Shown: one piece after another, positions 53,701-58,552 of the stretch
How the letters are laid out: every line of letters begins with the position of its first letter
Position numbering within the stretch: the first letter of the stretch is position 1
NCBI GenBank assembly: GCA_002943765.1
Contig: PQWQ01000008.1
Coordinates: 310,001 to 374,000 of the forward strand
DNA from: Psoroptes ovis
Lineage: Eukaryota; Arthropoda; Arachnida; Sarcoptiformes; Psoroptidae
Length of the DNA stretch: 64,000 nt
Direction: 5' to 3'
Program-made: the position numbers and the translations under genes
The notes under the pieces: model-generated
The model's database searches: none
What the model was told of the DNA's origin: nothing
The model's input: only the letters and a program-made list of their open reading frames with translations

Positions 53701-56690
53701 ACCAAATTATGGATTCAATGCACACACAAAACACCATAAACACACACCAAACGCCATAAACTTATCAAACACCACACGCACGCATACCAACCTCAAACAC
53801 ATATGATGGCTATAACTGGAATTAATTTACGGAAAATTTCCGCAAATTTATGGGAAATTTCTTGACCAATTTTCGATAATTTTCGCTGATTTCTTTTGGT
53901 CATAAGAGTTGGTAGAAAATCGTCCAACTCTTAGGGCTTAGGCCCTGATTAGATCACCTGATTCACTTAAGCTACAACCTTCGAGGGTTTCATATTGTTT
54001 GGTTCAATGGAAGGAATGAAATGGGGGAAATGAATTTTGAAATGAAAGGGTTAAACTTACGAGGAAATTTCCGAATAAATTTCCAGAAAATTTCCGGTAA
54101 ATCATCATCAAGATTTAATGATGAATTAATGATCATATTGAATGACTTTGAGAGAAAAGAAGAAAAATCTTAATATTTCCGTAATCTTCAAAAGAAAATG
54201 ATAATTAATGTAACATCAATGGTGATAATTACCATTTTTTTGGATGATTTAATTTCTCGAAGATAATGGTAATAATGATAATGATGGATATTAATGATGT
54301 TGTTGTTGTTGTTGTTGTTGATGATAATGATGACAATTTAACGAACAATTTTATTGCGTTGTGTTTACGTTTGAGAAGACGAGGCAATTGATGGCACACA
54401 TATTTAGGAACATAGTTATAACTATGAAATCAAACAAACACATTTTTATAAAATGCAACATCATCAAACTAATATTTCGATTTATCATAGTATTGACTCA
54501 ATTTTGACCATTTTAAATTCATATGAACAATTTTTCAACTATTTTCAACTATTTTGACCATTTTGACCAATAAATGTCATTGTTTTAAACTTTTTTCGAA
54601 TGATTCAAAGTCAATTTTTTGGATTGTCTCACGGCCATAGAGAGGGGGGAACACAGAGAGGGAGGGGTAAAGAGTGGCAGAGGTGATGCGGTTTTCTGAG
54701 GCTATTCTAGGCCCAGAAAGCGCCCAAGTCCTTGGGTCCTAGCGTCAGGACCAACGGGCGATCAGTGGTCGTCCGTAGACCAGAGTTTTGAAAGGGTGTG
54801 TACCTTTATAAGGGGTGGAAATATTCAAAATTCGTAATTATCAACGAGAAATGATGAATTTCGTGTGGGTGTGTGTGATTTATGATTTATGAAAATTAAT
54901 TTCACTGATTAATTTCGCTAATTATCTTTCGCTAATGATCTTTTGGCTAATTAATTTCAACTAATTATCTTTTATTTTTTCTTCCATTTTTCCTATCCGT
55001 AATTCATTAATTCCAAATTCCGTAAATCCAAAAATATAGCTACGTATGTACCGGCTATAATAAAGCTGGCAGCGTCGAAGCAAACATAACACTGACAGTG
55101 TTAAGACGATTACAAGTGACAGCGGCCGCATATTCACGGCAAGAAATGGCCGGTATTGTTATCGGTACCATATTGATCGTTGCGTTATTGATTGTAACAA
55201 TATTTTCGTTGGTAATACGTTCGAAGAAATGGTTCGCGTTCACCACCGATAACCGCAATGATGGCAATGATAATCGATATTATCGAAATATATTCAATCG
55301 TAATCATCGTAATAATACGAATATGAATTCGATTAATTCGAATCAAAATAGCGTCAATGGTGCCATCCATATCGCCACCAACAACAACACCAACAATGTT
55401 GGTGGTGGTCACAATAATAATGAATTGAATCATCATAACCACTCTAATAATATCAATAATAATACACAATTATTATTATTCAACAATAACAATGGTAATC
55501 TGATTGAATGTCAAGATTATACGGCCATAACCTCGGCACGGACAACAGCACCGACATCAACGATAGCTCCAGCGACAGCTTCGGCCGTATTAACATCGAA
55601 TGCTGGGCATTTATTCGATCAGGGACATCATGGACATGGACAACATGGATTCGATGTCCATGGTTATAACTACACCAATGTCGATGGAGACCACGATGAT
55701 GGCGGGTACAAACAGCCGAATGGCCGTTTAATTGTGTCATTATCATCGAATAATACGAATATCAGTGATAGCCTTAATCCTAATCTGACAGCTCCAATAC
55801 TGACATCGACATCGCTAATCGGATTAACGAATGATAAATTGAAACCAACGATATTGAATACGATCGAAGAGAATTCGATCGGCGAAACCGTACTGGATAA
55901 TCAATCAATGTCGGTGTTGTATGACCATCACCAGCCACAGCAGCTTCGGCAACAATTTGTCATGATTACGACTGATTCGAATGATTCGAGTCTTCAACCA
56001 ACTCGAAATTCGATTCAGAATGATCAAATTGAAATGTATGATTATCATCCGATGCGGCCACAATCGCAACCGATGCCTATCTCGATGTCCATCGATTTAC
56101 CATTAAATTATTCGGCGACGAATGATACGACCAGATTTTGTGATTCAAGATATTCCAATCTACCGCCGCAGCCGCAGCTGAAGCGGCCAAATATGGCCAC
56201 CAGCAGATCGACGCTAATCAATAATTCAGTGACGCATGCCACCATCCGCTTGAACCCCATGGACAATTCGTCTATGACCAAGACTTTGCCCAGGCAGCCG
56301 CAAGCAGGTTACGGGTCAAACTATGTCCAACCAATGTCCAATCAACACATCCTCAAATCGATGGAATTGATCGAAGAGCTTCAAAAACGTTTTGCGGCCA
56401 ATAATTGCGGTGCAAATGATCCACCGCCAGCTAATTCAGCAATCGATCAATCATCATCGACGAGCAGTGTACCGTCATCATCGAATTCAACTTCAGCTTC
56501 AAACGGTCATCAGCAAATGATTCGATTGGCTAATCAATCAATAGGTCATAACCCTTTGATCTCGAACAATAAACAGCAGCAAAATCGTCTGAGCAATAAT
56601 AAAATCACTGAAAATGGTATCCATCTGCATCAATTTTCATTTGCCCCACGTGATTCACCGGATGAAGGTTTAGGCGAAGAGACTGAATGA
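11773..56690 (+). CDS. kekkon-like LRR-Ig transmembrane receptor (whole gene, 4 coding exons)
   Basis: Joined exons 11773-13247, 27657-27928, 38573-39167 and 55040-56690 give 3993 bases, exactly 1331 codons including stop. Intron phases are 2, 1, 2 and every junction keeps the family pattern. Domain order: long N-terminal region with a hydrophobic segment (about 101-118); His-rich stretch (165-290); LRRNT cysteines C323, C327, C329, C340; seven leucine-rich repeats (about 355-515); LRRCT with WTCDC; one Ig domain between C590 and C784; a transmembrane helix (about 819-840); and a ~490-residue cytoplasmic tail. This order is that of the arthropod Kekkon family, cell-surface proteins that modulate receptor signalling; the ligand or partner here is unknown. 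Kekkon proteins elsewhere are usually below 900 residues. The extra length sits in the His-rich region, an Ig insert and the tail. The true start may be M1 or M106. Confidence 0.88.
11831..11866 (+). repeat. TCA triplet repeat in coding exon
   Basis: An imperfect TCATCATCA run that encodes Ser residues 20-30 if the upstream ATG at 11773 is used. If translation starts at 12088 this is 5' untranslated sequence. Confidence 0.8.
12265..12640 (+). repeat. His codon-rich low-complexity tract
   Basis: CAC/CAT/CAA-dominated sequence that leaves several other frames open on both strands. Only the frame that continues into the LRRNT is supported as coding. Confidence 0.8.
13556..13687. mobile_element. 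hAT miniature element (132 bp)
   Basis: CAGTGGTTTTCAACC against GGTTGAGAACCACTG, with TTGCGGCACAG and ACCGCGATACAG segments inside. Flanks CATTGAAG and AAATGAAA match at 5 of 8 positions, so the target duplication has decayed. Confidence 0.75.
13796..13825. repeat. GATGATGAT / ATCATCATC palindromic microsatellite
   Basis: Five GAT units run directly into four ATC units, forming a self-complementary tract. Confidence 0.85.
13889..13969. repeat. hp80 palindrome, K arms, c2 core
   Basis: Left TCAGGCTGTCCGAAAAGTTT, right AACTTTTTGGACAACTTAA. It sits at the end of an ATT microsatellite. Confidence 0.8.
14194..14275. repeat. hp80 palindrome, T/P arms, c1 core, 16-bp flanking duplication
   Basis: 82 bp. 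The bases just left of it (14178-14193) and just right of it (14276-14291) are both TAATTCTTGGAATGTA. Each copy has TA where it touches the element. A normal mariner insertion duplicates only TA. Confidence 0.9.
14732..14812. repeat. hp80 palindrome, G/K hybrid arms, c2 core (reversed)
   Basis: Left TAAGGTTGTCCGATAAGTTC, right AAAAACTTTTCGGACAACCCAA. Confidence 0.85.
15026..15105. repeat. hp80-size palindrome with different arms
   Basis: 80 bp flanked by TA. Arms are TTAGGTCGGAGGAAAAGTTC and the inverse GAACTTTTCCTCCGATCTAA, so TTAGGT and AAAAGTT are kept while the middle differs from all other copies. Flanks GACAATATA and TATATATTGTC extend the pairing. Confidence 0.85.
15265..15388. mobile_element. 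hAT miniature element (124 bp)
   Basis: CAGTGGTTCTCAACC at the left and GGTTGAGAACCACAG at the right, one changed base at the end. Flanking 8-mers ATAAATCT and GAATATAC do not match, so the copy is old or the right boundary altered. Confidence 0.65.
16400..16480. repeat. hp80 palindrome, T/P arms, c1 core
   Basis: TTGGGTTGTCCTATAAGTTC against GAACTTATGGGACAACCTAA, TA flanks. Confidence 0.88.
16624..16703. repeat. hp80 palindrome, P arms with c2 core
   Basis: 80 bp with TA flanks. P-type ends surround a TTATATCGTAGAAAATTATT core normally seen with K arms. The right arm reads ACTTTGGGGACAACC. Confidence 0.85.
16998..17079. repeat. hp80 palindrome, P arms, c1 core, worn right end
   Basis: TTGGGTTGTCCCATAAGTTC at the left; the right end has decayed to ACTTATGGGACATTCTGAA. 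Confidence 0.75.
17219..17325. repeat. Purine tract and AAATTAGACC repeats
   Basis: A GAGA/GGAGG polypurine tract (17219-17275) passes into about four copies of a decamer like AAATTAGACC. A similar decamer array recurs at 32925-33010. Confidence 0.75.
18245..18332. mobile_element. piggyBac-like miniature element, copy 2 (internally deleted)
   Basis: TTAA on both sides (18241-18244, 18333-18336), ends CCCCTTAAAACTCGAG and CTCGAGTTCTAAGGG?-type (GAGTTCTAAGG at the right). Only 88 bp, because about 60 bp between GCAGCAACTC and GCTTGCGCTG are missing relative to full copies. Confidence 0.8.
19252..19331. repeat. hp80 palindrome, K arms, c3 core
   Basis: 80 bp; TTAGGTTGTCCGAAAAGTTT against AACTTTGCGGACAACCTGA; centre CATGAACAACTCTATTG. 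Confidence 0.85.
19543..19623. repeat. hp80 palindrome, K-like arms, c2 core (reversed)
   Basis: Left TTAGGCTGTCCGGAAAGTTT, right AACTTTCCGAGCAACCTCA. The flanks TATCAATGTTTCGA and TATCAATTTTTTTTT resemble each other beyond TA, a possible longer duplication blurred by the T run. Confidence 0.8.
21790..21869. repeat. hp80 palindrome, hybrid arms, c2 core, 16-bp flanking duplication
   Basis: 80 bp. TAATTCATCAAAAATA stands immediately on both sides (21774-21789 and 21870-21885), a perfect 16-bp direct duplication with TA at both ends. The left arm is CCCAAAAGTTCC, the right arm is K-type. Confidence 0.92.
22136..22216. repeat. hp80 palindrome, K-like arms, c2 core
   Basis: TTAGGTTGTCCGCTAAGTTT against AACTTTTCGGACAACCTAA, TA flanks. 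Confidence 0.88.
22440..22519. repeat. hp80 palindrome, G arms, c1 core
   Basis: TTGCGTTGTCCGATAAGTTC against GAACTTATTGGACAACCTAA. Confidence 0.85.
23205..23285. repeat. hp80 palindrome, degenerate K type
   Basis: AAAGGTTGTCCGAAAAATTC against GAATTTACTGGACAACATAA; arms diverged. Confidence 0.65.
23409..23595. mobile_element. hAT miniature element, 187 bp, young copy A
   Basis: Terminal 15 bp equal those of the autonomous element at 4076 (CAGTCATTCTCAACC / inverse). Perfect 8-bp duplication CTATAGAT at 23401-23408 and 23596-23603. Its interior shares CGCCGCGGCACAC and AAAGTGCCGCGGAACAC with the ends of the autonomous element. It reads as base-for-base identical, in reverse, to the copy at 48604. 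Confidence 0.93.
24228..24309. repeat. hp80 palindrome, G/P arms, c1 core
   Basis: Left AAGGAGCTGTCCGATAAGTT, right ACTTATGGGACAGCTTAA; AGCTGTCC and GGACAGCT changed together. Confidence 0.8.
24614..24838. repeat. GATGGTGGATGATGG minisatellite
   Basis: Degenerate tandem array built from GGATGATGG, GGTCAATG and GATGATGAAGG pieces of roughly 15-30 bp. It leaves long minus-strand open frames (His/Pro/Ser) that are not coding. Confidence 0.85.
24962..25055. repeat. hp80 palindrome, P arms, c1 core with long T run
   Basis: 94 bp, longer than the others because of a run of about 18 T in the core. Left TTAGGTTGTCCCATAAATTC, right ACTTATGGGACAACCGAA. Confidence 0.85.
25295..25374. repeat. hp80 palindrome, P arms with c2 core
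   Basis: 80 bp; TTGGGTCGTCCCATAAGTTC outside, ATTATATTGTCGAAAATTATTG inside. Confidence 0.85.
25821..25945. mobile_element. piggyBac-like miniature element, copy 3
   Basis: TTAA at 25817-25820 and 25946-25949. The left end reads CCCTCGAGGCAG, lacking the TTAGAA that should follow CCC; the right end CTCGAGTTTTAAGGG is complete. An internal segment is also shortened. Confidence 0.8.
26400..26550. repeat. Degenerate CCAGAAAATAGCCC repeats
   Basis: Irregular repetition of CCAGAAAATAG, CCCAAAT and CCCGAAATAG. Non-coding. Confidence 0.6.
26560..26637. repeat. hp80 palindrome, T/P arms, c1 core
   Basis: CTAGGTTGTCCTATAATTTC against ACTTATGGGACAACCAAA. The flanking A/C repeats hide any target duplication. 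Confidence 0.82.
26847..26928. repeat. hp80 palindrome, P arms, c1 core, 16-bp flanking duplication
   Basis: 82 bp. Flanks TATTTTACGCCAAATA (26831-26846) and TATTTCACGCCAAATA (26929-26944) match at 15 of 16 positions, and each has TA next to the element. Confidence 0.9.
27657..27928 (+). CDS. Receptor exon 2: LRR 6-7 and LRRCT
   Basis: Acceptor TTCAACAG|A completes codon 492 as Arg to read LRYIDGN. Then come SLYELTLHQNQ and the LRRCT cap WTCDCKLRKLREWM, with further cysteines in IPNCTLP and EFACRP. This CDC...LREW block is one of the best kekkon signatures. Ends GAAG|GTAAGT in phase 1, the phase usual at Ig-domain borders. A hAT miniature element starts 12 bases into the following intron. 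Confidence 0.92.
27941..28114. mobile_element. hAT miniature element of a second family (174 bp)
   Basis: Ends CAATGATTCCCAAACT and AGTTTGGGAATCACTG match as inverted repeats at 15 of 16 positions. The 8-bp duplication GTGTTGAT is perfect (27933-27940, 28115-28122). The interior repeats TGGGCGAT / ATCGCCCA. The left duplication overlaps positions +5 to +12 of the intron, so the GTAAGT donor is intact. Confidence 0.88.
28784..28931. mobile_element. piggyBac-like miniature element, copy 4
   Basis: TTAA at 28780-28783 and 28932-28935. Left CCGTTAAAACTCGAACGG, right CTCGAGTTCGAAGGG. Opposite direction to copy 1. Confidence 0.8.
30959..31105. mobile_element. piggyBac-like miniature element, copy 5
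   Basis: 147 bp with TTAA on both sides. Left TCCTTAAAACTCGAGCGG (one changed terminal base), right CCTCGAGTTCTAAGGG. Confidence 0.82.
31879..31958. repeat. hp80 palindrome, K arms, unusual core
   Basis: CAAGTTGTCCGAAAAGTTTT against AAAACTTTTCGGACAGCCTC. The inner stem GTCTG/CAGAC replaces the usual GCCG/CGGC. Confidence 0.7.
32525..32686. repeat. Tc1-like palindromic element, copy 3
   Basis: 162 bp flanked by TA. Left CAGCGTTTCAAGTTTTAATT, right AATTAAAACTTGAAACCCTTG. Arms pair along the whole length with a few mismatches. Confidence 0.7.
33617..33699. repeat. hp80 palindrome, P arms, c1 core
   Basis: TCGGGTTGTCCCATAAGTTT against GAACTTATGGGACAACCTAA; core with a CTTCTTTCG interruption. 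Confidence 0.85.
34456..34534. repeat. hp80 palindrome, P arms, c1 core
   Basis: TTAGGTTGTCCCATAAGTTC against GAACTTATGGGACAACATAA. Flanks TATTCAAGTA and TATTTAAGTC match at 8 of 10, a possible 10-bp duplication. Confidence 0.88.
34599..34622. repeat. CAG/CTG self-complementary tract
   Basis: Three to four CAG units run into about five CTG units, giving a hairpin-forming triplet repeat. Confidence 0.85.
35176..35341. repeat. Tc1-like palindromic element, copy 4
   Basis: 166 bp flanked by TA; left CAGGGTTTTCAAGTTTTAAT, right GGAAACTTGAAACCGTG. Confidence 0.72.
35649..35731. repeat. hp80 palindrome, K-like arms, c3 core
   Basis: TTAGGTTGTCCGCAAAGTTT against GAACTTTTCGGACGACCTAA, TA flanks; centre GAGCAAATCTATTGAG. 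Confidence 0.82.
36120..36360. repeat. Purine-rich degenerate minisatellite
   Basis: Irregular repeats of GAGGATGGGG, CTAGAGAATGGGTCC and GGGGCCATGTAGAG. One strand is almost free of pyrimidine runs. Non-coding. Confidence 0.75.
36723..36804. repeat. hp80 palindrome, P arms, c1 core
   Basis: TTAGGTTGTCCCATAAGTTC against GAACTTATGGGACAACCTAA, perfect outer arms, TA flanks; CCC replaces CCG in the inner left arm. Confidence 0.9.
37538..37617. repeat. hp80 palindrome, K/G arms, c2 core
   Basis: 80 bp; TTAGATTGTCCGAAAAGTTT against AACTTATCGGACAACCTAA, TA flanks. Confidence 0.87.
37939..37970. other. Perfect 14-bp stem with CGAA loop
   Basis: ATTTTCTAGGGACC, then CGAA, then GGTCCCTAGAAAAT. It is not related in sequence to the transposon families here. 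Unknown role; only 600 bp before receptor exon 3. Confidence 0.6.
38573..39167 (+). CDS. Receptor exon 3: Ig domain with long insert
   Basis: Acceptor TTTTCACAG|GT completes Gly583. Reads GENASIGCVMEA (first Ig cysteine C590), then IEWEWRGKPIRNMS with the core Trp. From about residue 633 to 762 follows a low-complexity stretch rich in Ser, Thr, Asp, His and Gly that has no place in a standard Ig fold; then the E and F strands resume at RTSTLYIMNALEKDSG. The exon ends GGAAA|GTAAGT, and exon 4 supplies the second cysteine. Without the insert, the cysteine spacing would be a normal ~64 residues instead of 194. Confidence 0.9.
39796..39943. mobile_element. piggyBac-like miniature element, copy 6
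   Basis: TTAA at 39792-39795 and 39944-39947; CCCTTAGAACTCGAAGC at the left, GCTCGAGTTTTTAGGGG at the right. Confidence 0.82.
40736..40850. repeat. TAAATACTTGG tandem repeats
   Basis: About eight units of 11-14 bp: TAAATACTTGG, TGAATACACAG, TAAATACACAG, TGAATAACAG. Degenerate. Confidence 0.8.
41348..41440. repeat. hp80-like palindrome, K arms, degenerate
   Basis: TTAGGTTGTCCGAAAAGTTC against GGAACTTTTCGGACAAAGTC; inner GCGTATTTTTAACGAACG differs from c1-c3. Confidence 0.65.
41778..41859. repeat. hp80 palindrome, K arms, c3 core
   Basis: TTAGGCTGTCCGAAAAGTTC against GAACTTTCCGGACAACCTAA, TA flanks. Confidence 0.85.
41940..42110. other. GC-rich patch
   Basis: CTCAGAGCTCTGAG palindrome followed by CTCGAGCTGCTGCTGAAGC and GCTGAGCTGCTCC. 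Much higher GC than the surroundings; no ORF, tRNA or element ends recognised. Confidence 0.3.
42428..42517. repeat. hp80-like palindrome, strongly degenerate
   Basis: GCGCTGTCCGAAAAGTTTTT against AAAACTTTTTGGACAAAACTC; core contains AATGGAGTTCAATAG. Confidence 0.5.
42682..42775. repeat. hp80-like palindrome, K arms, altered core
   Basis: AAGATTGTCCGAAAAATTCTTG against AAAACTTTTCGGACAAACC; inner stem CCATTGAA/TTCAATGG. Confidence 0.6.
43059..43139. repeat. hp80 palindrome, P arms, c1 core
   Basis: TTGGGCTGTCCCATAAGTTC against GAACTTATGGGACAACCTAA, TA flanks. Confidence 0.9.
43743..43826. repeat. hp80 palindrome, P arms, c1 core
   Basis: TTAGAGGTTGTCCCATAAGT (two extra bases near the end) against ACTTATGGGACAACCTAA. 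Confidence 0.85.
44163..44243. repeat. hp80 palindrome, K arms, short c1-like core
   Basis: TTGGGTTGTCCGAAAAGTTT against AACTTTTCGGACAACCCAA; here both ends changed to GGGTTG/CAACCC. Confidence 0.85.
44380..44460. repeat. hp80 palindrome, P arms, c1 core, near-perfect
   Basis: 81 bp with 32-bp arms that pair without mismatch, TTAGGTTGTCCCATAAGTTC outward and CTTGCCGTTTTTT inward; TA flanks. Best reference copy of the P/c1 type. Confidence 0.95.
44922..45072. mobile_element. piggyBac-like miniature element, copy 7
   Basis: TTAA flanks (44918-44921, 45073-45076). Left end diverged, CCTTTGAAAGCAATCGAGCGG; right CTCGAGTTCTAAGGG. Confidence 0.78.
45381..45444. repeat. Perfect 32-bp tandem duplication
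   Basis: Two identical units at 45381-45412 and 45413-45444 containing CCTCAGACCCTAGGACC, inside a wider GGACCCTTGG-rich region (45318-45460). Confidence 0.9.
45915..45994. repeat. hp80 palindrome, P arms, c1 core
   Basis: TTTGGTTGTCCCATAAGTTC against GAACTTATGGGACAGCCCGA. Confidence 0.85.
46189..46269. repeat. hp80 palindrome, K/G hybrid arms, c2 core
   Basis: TTAGGTTGTCCGAAAAGTTT against GAATTTATCGGACAACCGGA. Confidence 0.82.
46432..46514. repeat. hp80 palindrome, P/G arms, c1 core
   Basis: TTAGGCTGTCCCATAAGTTC against GAACTTATCGGACAACCTAA. Only 93 bp from the next copy. Confidence 0.87.
46608..46687. repeat. hp80 palindrome, P arms, c1 core
   Basis: 80 bp; TTAGGTTGTCCCATAAGTTC against GAACTTATGGGACAATCTAA, TA flanks. 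Confidence 0.9.
46966..47047. repeat. hp80 palindrome, P arms, c1 core
   Basis: TTAGGTTGTCCCATAAGTTC against ACTTATGGGACAACCTAA; inner arms TTGTTG and CGGCAATAA are mismatched. Confidence 0.88.
47717..47749. repeat. (GAT)n microsatellite
   Basis: About ten uninterrupted GAT triplets. Confidence 0.9.
47897..47977. repeat. hp80 palindrome, P arms with c2 core
   Basis: Perfect P-type outer arms around ATTATATCGTAGAAAATTATGG. Clear example of arm and core mixing; TA flanks. Confidence 0.9.
48049..48130. repeat. hp80 palindrome, T left arm, K right arm, c2 core (reversed)
   Basis: TTAGGTTGTCCTATAAGTTC against AAAACTTTTCGGACAACCCAA, so the halves derive from two classes. Confidence 0.88.
48604..48790. 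mobile_element. hAT miniature element, 187 bp, young copy B
   Basis: CAGTCATTCTCAACC and exact inverse; perfect 8-bp duplication CTTTAGGC at 48596-48603 and 48791-48798. Reverse-complemented, I read it as identical to the copy at 23409, which implies a very recent common source. Confidence 0.93.
49140..49155. promoter_or_regulatory. Possible CTCF-like motif
   Basis: AGCGCCATCTGTTGTC. It shares the GCG(C/A)CATCTG(T/G)TG core with 58824-58840. The resemblance to arthropod CTCF sites is from memory of the motif and is tentative. Confidence 0.25.
49672..49755. repeat. hp80 palindrome, P arms, c1 core
   Basis: 84 bp; TTAGGTTGTCCCATAAGTTC and exact inverse, TA flanks. Confidence 0.9.
50388..50537. 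mobile_element. piggyBac-like miniature element, copy 8
   Basis: TTAA at 50384-50387 and 50538-50541. Left CCCTTAAAACTCGAGCGG, right end diverged, TTCGAGTGCTAATGG. Confidence 0.8.
51988..52069. repeat. hp80 palindrome, K arms, c2-like core
   Basis: CTAGATTGTCCGAAAAGTTT against AACTTTTCGGACAACCTAA; centre TTTTCTACTGTATAACTGGC. Confidence 0.85.
52462..52542. repeat. hp80 palindrome, P arms, c1-like core
   Basis: GTAGGTTGTCCCATAAGTTT against AACTTATGGGACAACCTAA; inner GCCG faces CGAC. Confidence 0.87.
53093..53174. repeat. hp80 palindrome, P/G arms, c1 core
   Basis: TTAGGTTGTCCCATAAGTTC against GAACTTATCGGACAGCTCAA. Confidence 0.85.
53311..53390. repeat. hp80 palindrome, last copy in window, c2 core (reversed)
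   Basis: 80 bp; TTAGGTTGTCCAATAAGTTC against AAACTTTCCGGACAACCTAA, TA flanks. No further copy was found downstream to 64000. Confidence 0.87.
54298..54321. repeat. (GTT)n microsatellite
   Basis: About eight GTT triplets inside intron 3, 720 bp before the last exon. Confidence 0.9.
55040..56690 (+). CDS. Receptor exon 4: end of Ig, transmembrane helix, cytoplasmic tail
   Basis: Acceptor AATATAG|C completes Asn781 and gives DSGNYVCTGYNKAGS, the D-x-G-x-Y-x-C signature of the Ig F strand. ANITLTV closes the domain. AGIVIGTILIVALLIVTIFS (about 818-837) is the membrane helix, followed by RSKKW as stop-transfer. The tail of about 490 residues is mostly low complexity: Asn runs (NNNTNNVGGGHNNNE), Thr/Ala and Ser/Asn stretches. 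A more ordered patch, HILKSMELIEELQKRFA, may be helical. The protein ends RDSPDEGLGEETE, with a DSPDEG motif that resembles tails of other kekkon proteins. Confidence 0.92.
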
Positions 56691-56903
56691 GTTAAGAGGT
56701 CGTAACCCGCCAAATCATCGCCAATCGGCACATCGATCGTCGGTCGCAACATTAGTCGTCAGTGACGCCGGGAGCATAGATCGCAACTTCGGTCGCCAAA
56801 AAGGTATGACCCTCAGGGTCGCAAAAGGGTATGACCCTTCGAGGGTTTTCAGCTTGTCAAATACTTGTTAAATACTTGTCACATCGATCCATCCATCCAT
56901 CCA

Positions 56904-56909
56904 TTTATT
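56904..56909 (-). terminator. Possible polyadenylation signal for MINDY-type gene
   Basis: AATAAA on the minus strand, about 96 bases after the TAA stop at 57005-57007. Confidence 0.4.
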
Positions 56910-56959
56910 TACTTTTAAATTTTTTTTTTAAATCTAAAATGTTTGAATTGAATTTTGTA

Positions 56960-56965
56960 AATAAA
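56960..56965 (+). terminator. Possible polyadenylation signal for receptor gene
   Basis: AATAAA about 270 bases after the TGA stop. It lies past the minus-strand signal at 56904, so the two 3' untranslated regions would overlap. Confidence 0.45.
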
Positions 56966-57004
56966 AATTTGAATTTGAATTATATCATTGATCCATATCG
57001 CAAT

Positions 57005-58552
57005 TTACAAAAATGAAATCGAAGATTGCGGCCAATTGATTCGATATTCGGGCCATTTGGTCATGATTACCGATTCTATCGAGGATCGTTGGTCATCATT
57101 CGAGCACTCTGGTGGACACTTTTCGATCCGCAATCGAATCTCATCGTCTTGTTTGAGCAGACAATCATAGTAATAGATTTCAATTGAATCTTGGGTACCT
57201 TCGTTGACCATTTTGACCTTTGAAAACATGACTGTAAAATGTTGTTCATTGAGCACGACGTAAATGGGTAATTTTGGTTGTTTATAATTGTTGCCCACCT
57301 GTAATTGATCAAAATAATCAGACAAATCAGGTAAAATCAGGTGAATTGATTAGTGGTCAAGTGAAACCAATCAAATCAACCGAATCGAACCTTTATTTCA
57401 CCGAAATACTCGTGAATGGTCAAAAACCCGATGGTCGATCGCTGTGTTAATCCATACAATTTCAATCCATCATCATAATCGATATGATTATCGAATACAT
57501 TGGACAATGCTTGACCAATTAAGCATAGATTGACCAATTCTTGTGAACATATCTGTGTATTTGATATCAGTAATGATACTGATGATCGTATTGATTGATC
57601 ATAGTCGTTTTGAATCGACTGAACACCACGTGTTAGTACGAGTGAATACATGAATGTTATGGCACCAAATGATTTCGGCAGACTTTGGATCGCGAGTTTC
57701 AAGAAATTTTCAATTTTAAGGCGATCAGACCGGTTGAATCGAAATATCCGCAAGAATTCGGTCAAATTATCTTCTTTGAATGATTTGGTTTCGTCCAGAT
57801 ACTTGTCATTGGTTTCACTTGGTGGTCAATCGAATGGCCAATTCAATGATATCAACGAAAAGGATCAGAATTAATCGAAATTCAAACTCAAATCACTTCG
57901 TAAGACTTACATTGCGATCAATATCGATTGATTATCGCTCTTCAGTTGAAGCAAAATGTCCGTAATCGAACGGCAAAGACAATCGTGGCGGTAATCATCG
58001 GTAATGTCCGAGCTACCACGGTCAGAATGGAAAAATTCCCGTAGTAAATATGCTTGAATCGATGCTAGAACACCACAAGGTCCACCTTGGTGTTGTCTAA
58101 GCCCGTACCACACAGGTGATCGTAGATCATTGAAATCAAAATATTGTTCCAACCATTGTCGGGCAAATTTTTTCTTCGAATCACCGAGGACGATTTGTTT
58201 TAATTTCTGTTGAAAATTTCGATTAATTAACCAAATTAATTAATTCTTTAATTAATTAAAACAAAATCAAACAAACCACAGCTGTCACATGGTCAATCGG
58301 CTCAGACTGATAGCTGTCAAAGCATTTCATCGAATTTATTGATGATTGCAGTCGTAAATCATTGATTTTCGATGATAACTCAGTTCGATCTTCGAATCGA
58401 TCATCAACTGGATCACTGGTCAAATCGATTATTTCTAAATTCGAATCGAAATCATTATTTCTCGGTTTATTATCATCGTTATTATCATTAATATGCATCG
58501 AATGATGCTTGGATTTATTGGTTTTGATGAATAAATCATCATTTGAGCTCAT
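57005..58552 (-). CDS. MINDY-type deubiquitinase (MINDY-4/FAM188B-like), 4 exons
   Basis: Exons 58277-58552, 57911-58206, 57391-57817 and 57005-57298 join to 1293 bases, 430 residues. Phases are 0, 2, 0; introns are 70, 93 and 92 bp with GT-AG ends (the third acceptor, CCACCAAG, is the weakest). MINDY enzymes are cysteine proteases that trim Lys48-linked ubiquitin chains. The catalytic set is visible: Q130, C136 in QHQGGPCGVLASIQ and H353 in NEQHFTVMF. The Gln-to-Cys spacing of six residues is that of MINDY-1. GGPCGVLA with a C-terminal KWPEYRINW block favours MINDY-4-like over MINDY-3-like, though the total length is near that of MINDY-3. The N-terminal 92 residues are low complexity and include EIIDLTSD, which looks like a SUMO-interaction motif. 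Confidence 0.87.

Larger units (their letters stand above)
39168..55039 (+). other. Receptor intron 3 (15.9 kb)
   Basis: GTAAGT to AAATATAG. Holds about 20 hp80 palindromes (41348-53390), piggyBac-like elements (39796, 44922, 50388), a 187-bp hAT element (48604), tandem repeats at 40736 and 45381, GAT and GTT microsatellites, and GC-richer patches at 40985-41130, 41940-42110 and 54640-54790. Sections 48790-49670, 50560-51980 and 53400-54640 show no gene or recognised element. Confidence 0.8.
56691..57004. other. Shared 3' region between convergent genes
   Basis: Only 314 bp separate the stop codon of the receptor from the stop codon of the MINDY-type gene on the other strand. It contains an imperfect duplication of AAAAGGTATGACCCTC (56799-56837) and an ATCC repeat (56886-56903). 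Confidence 0.8.
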
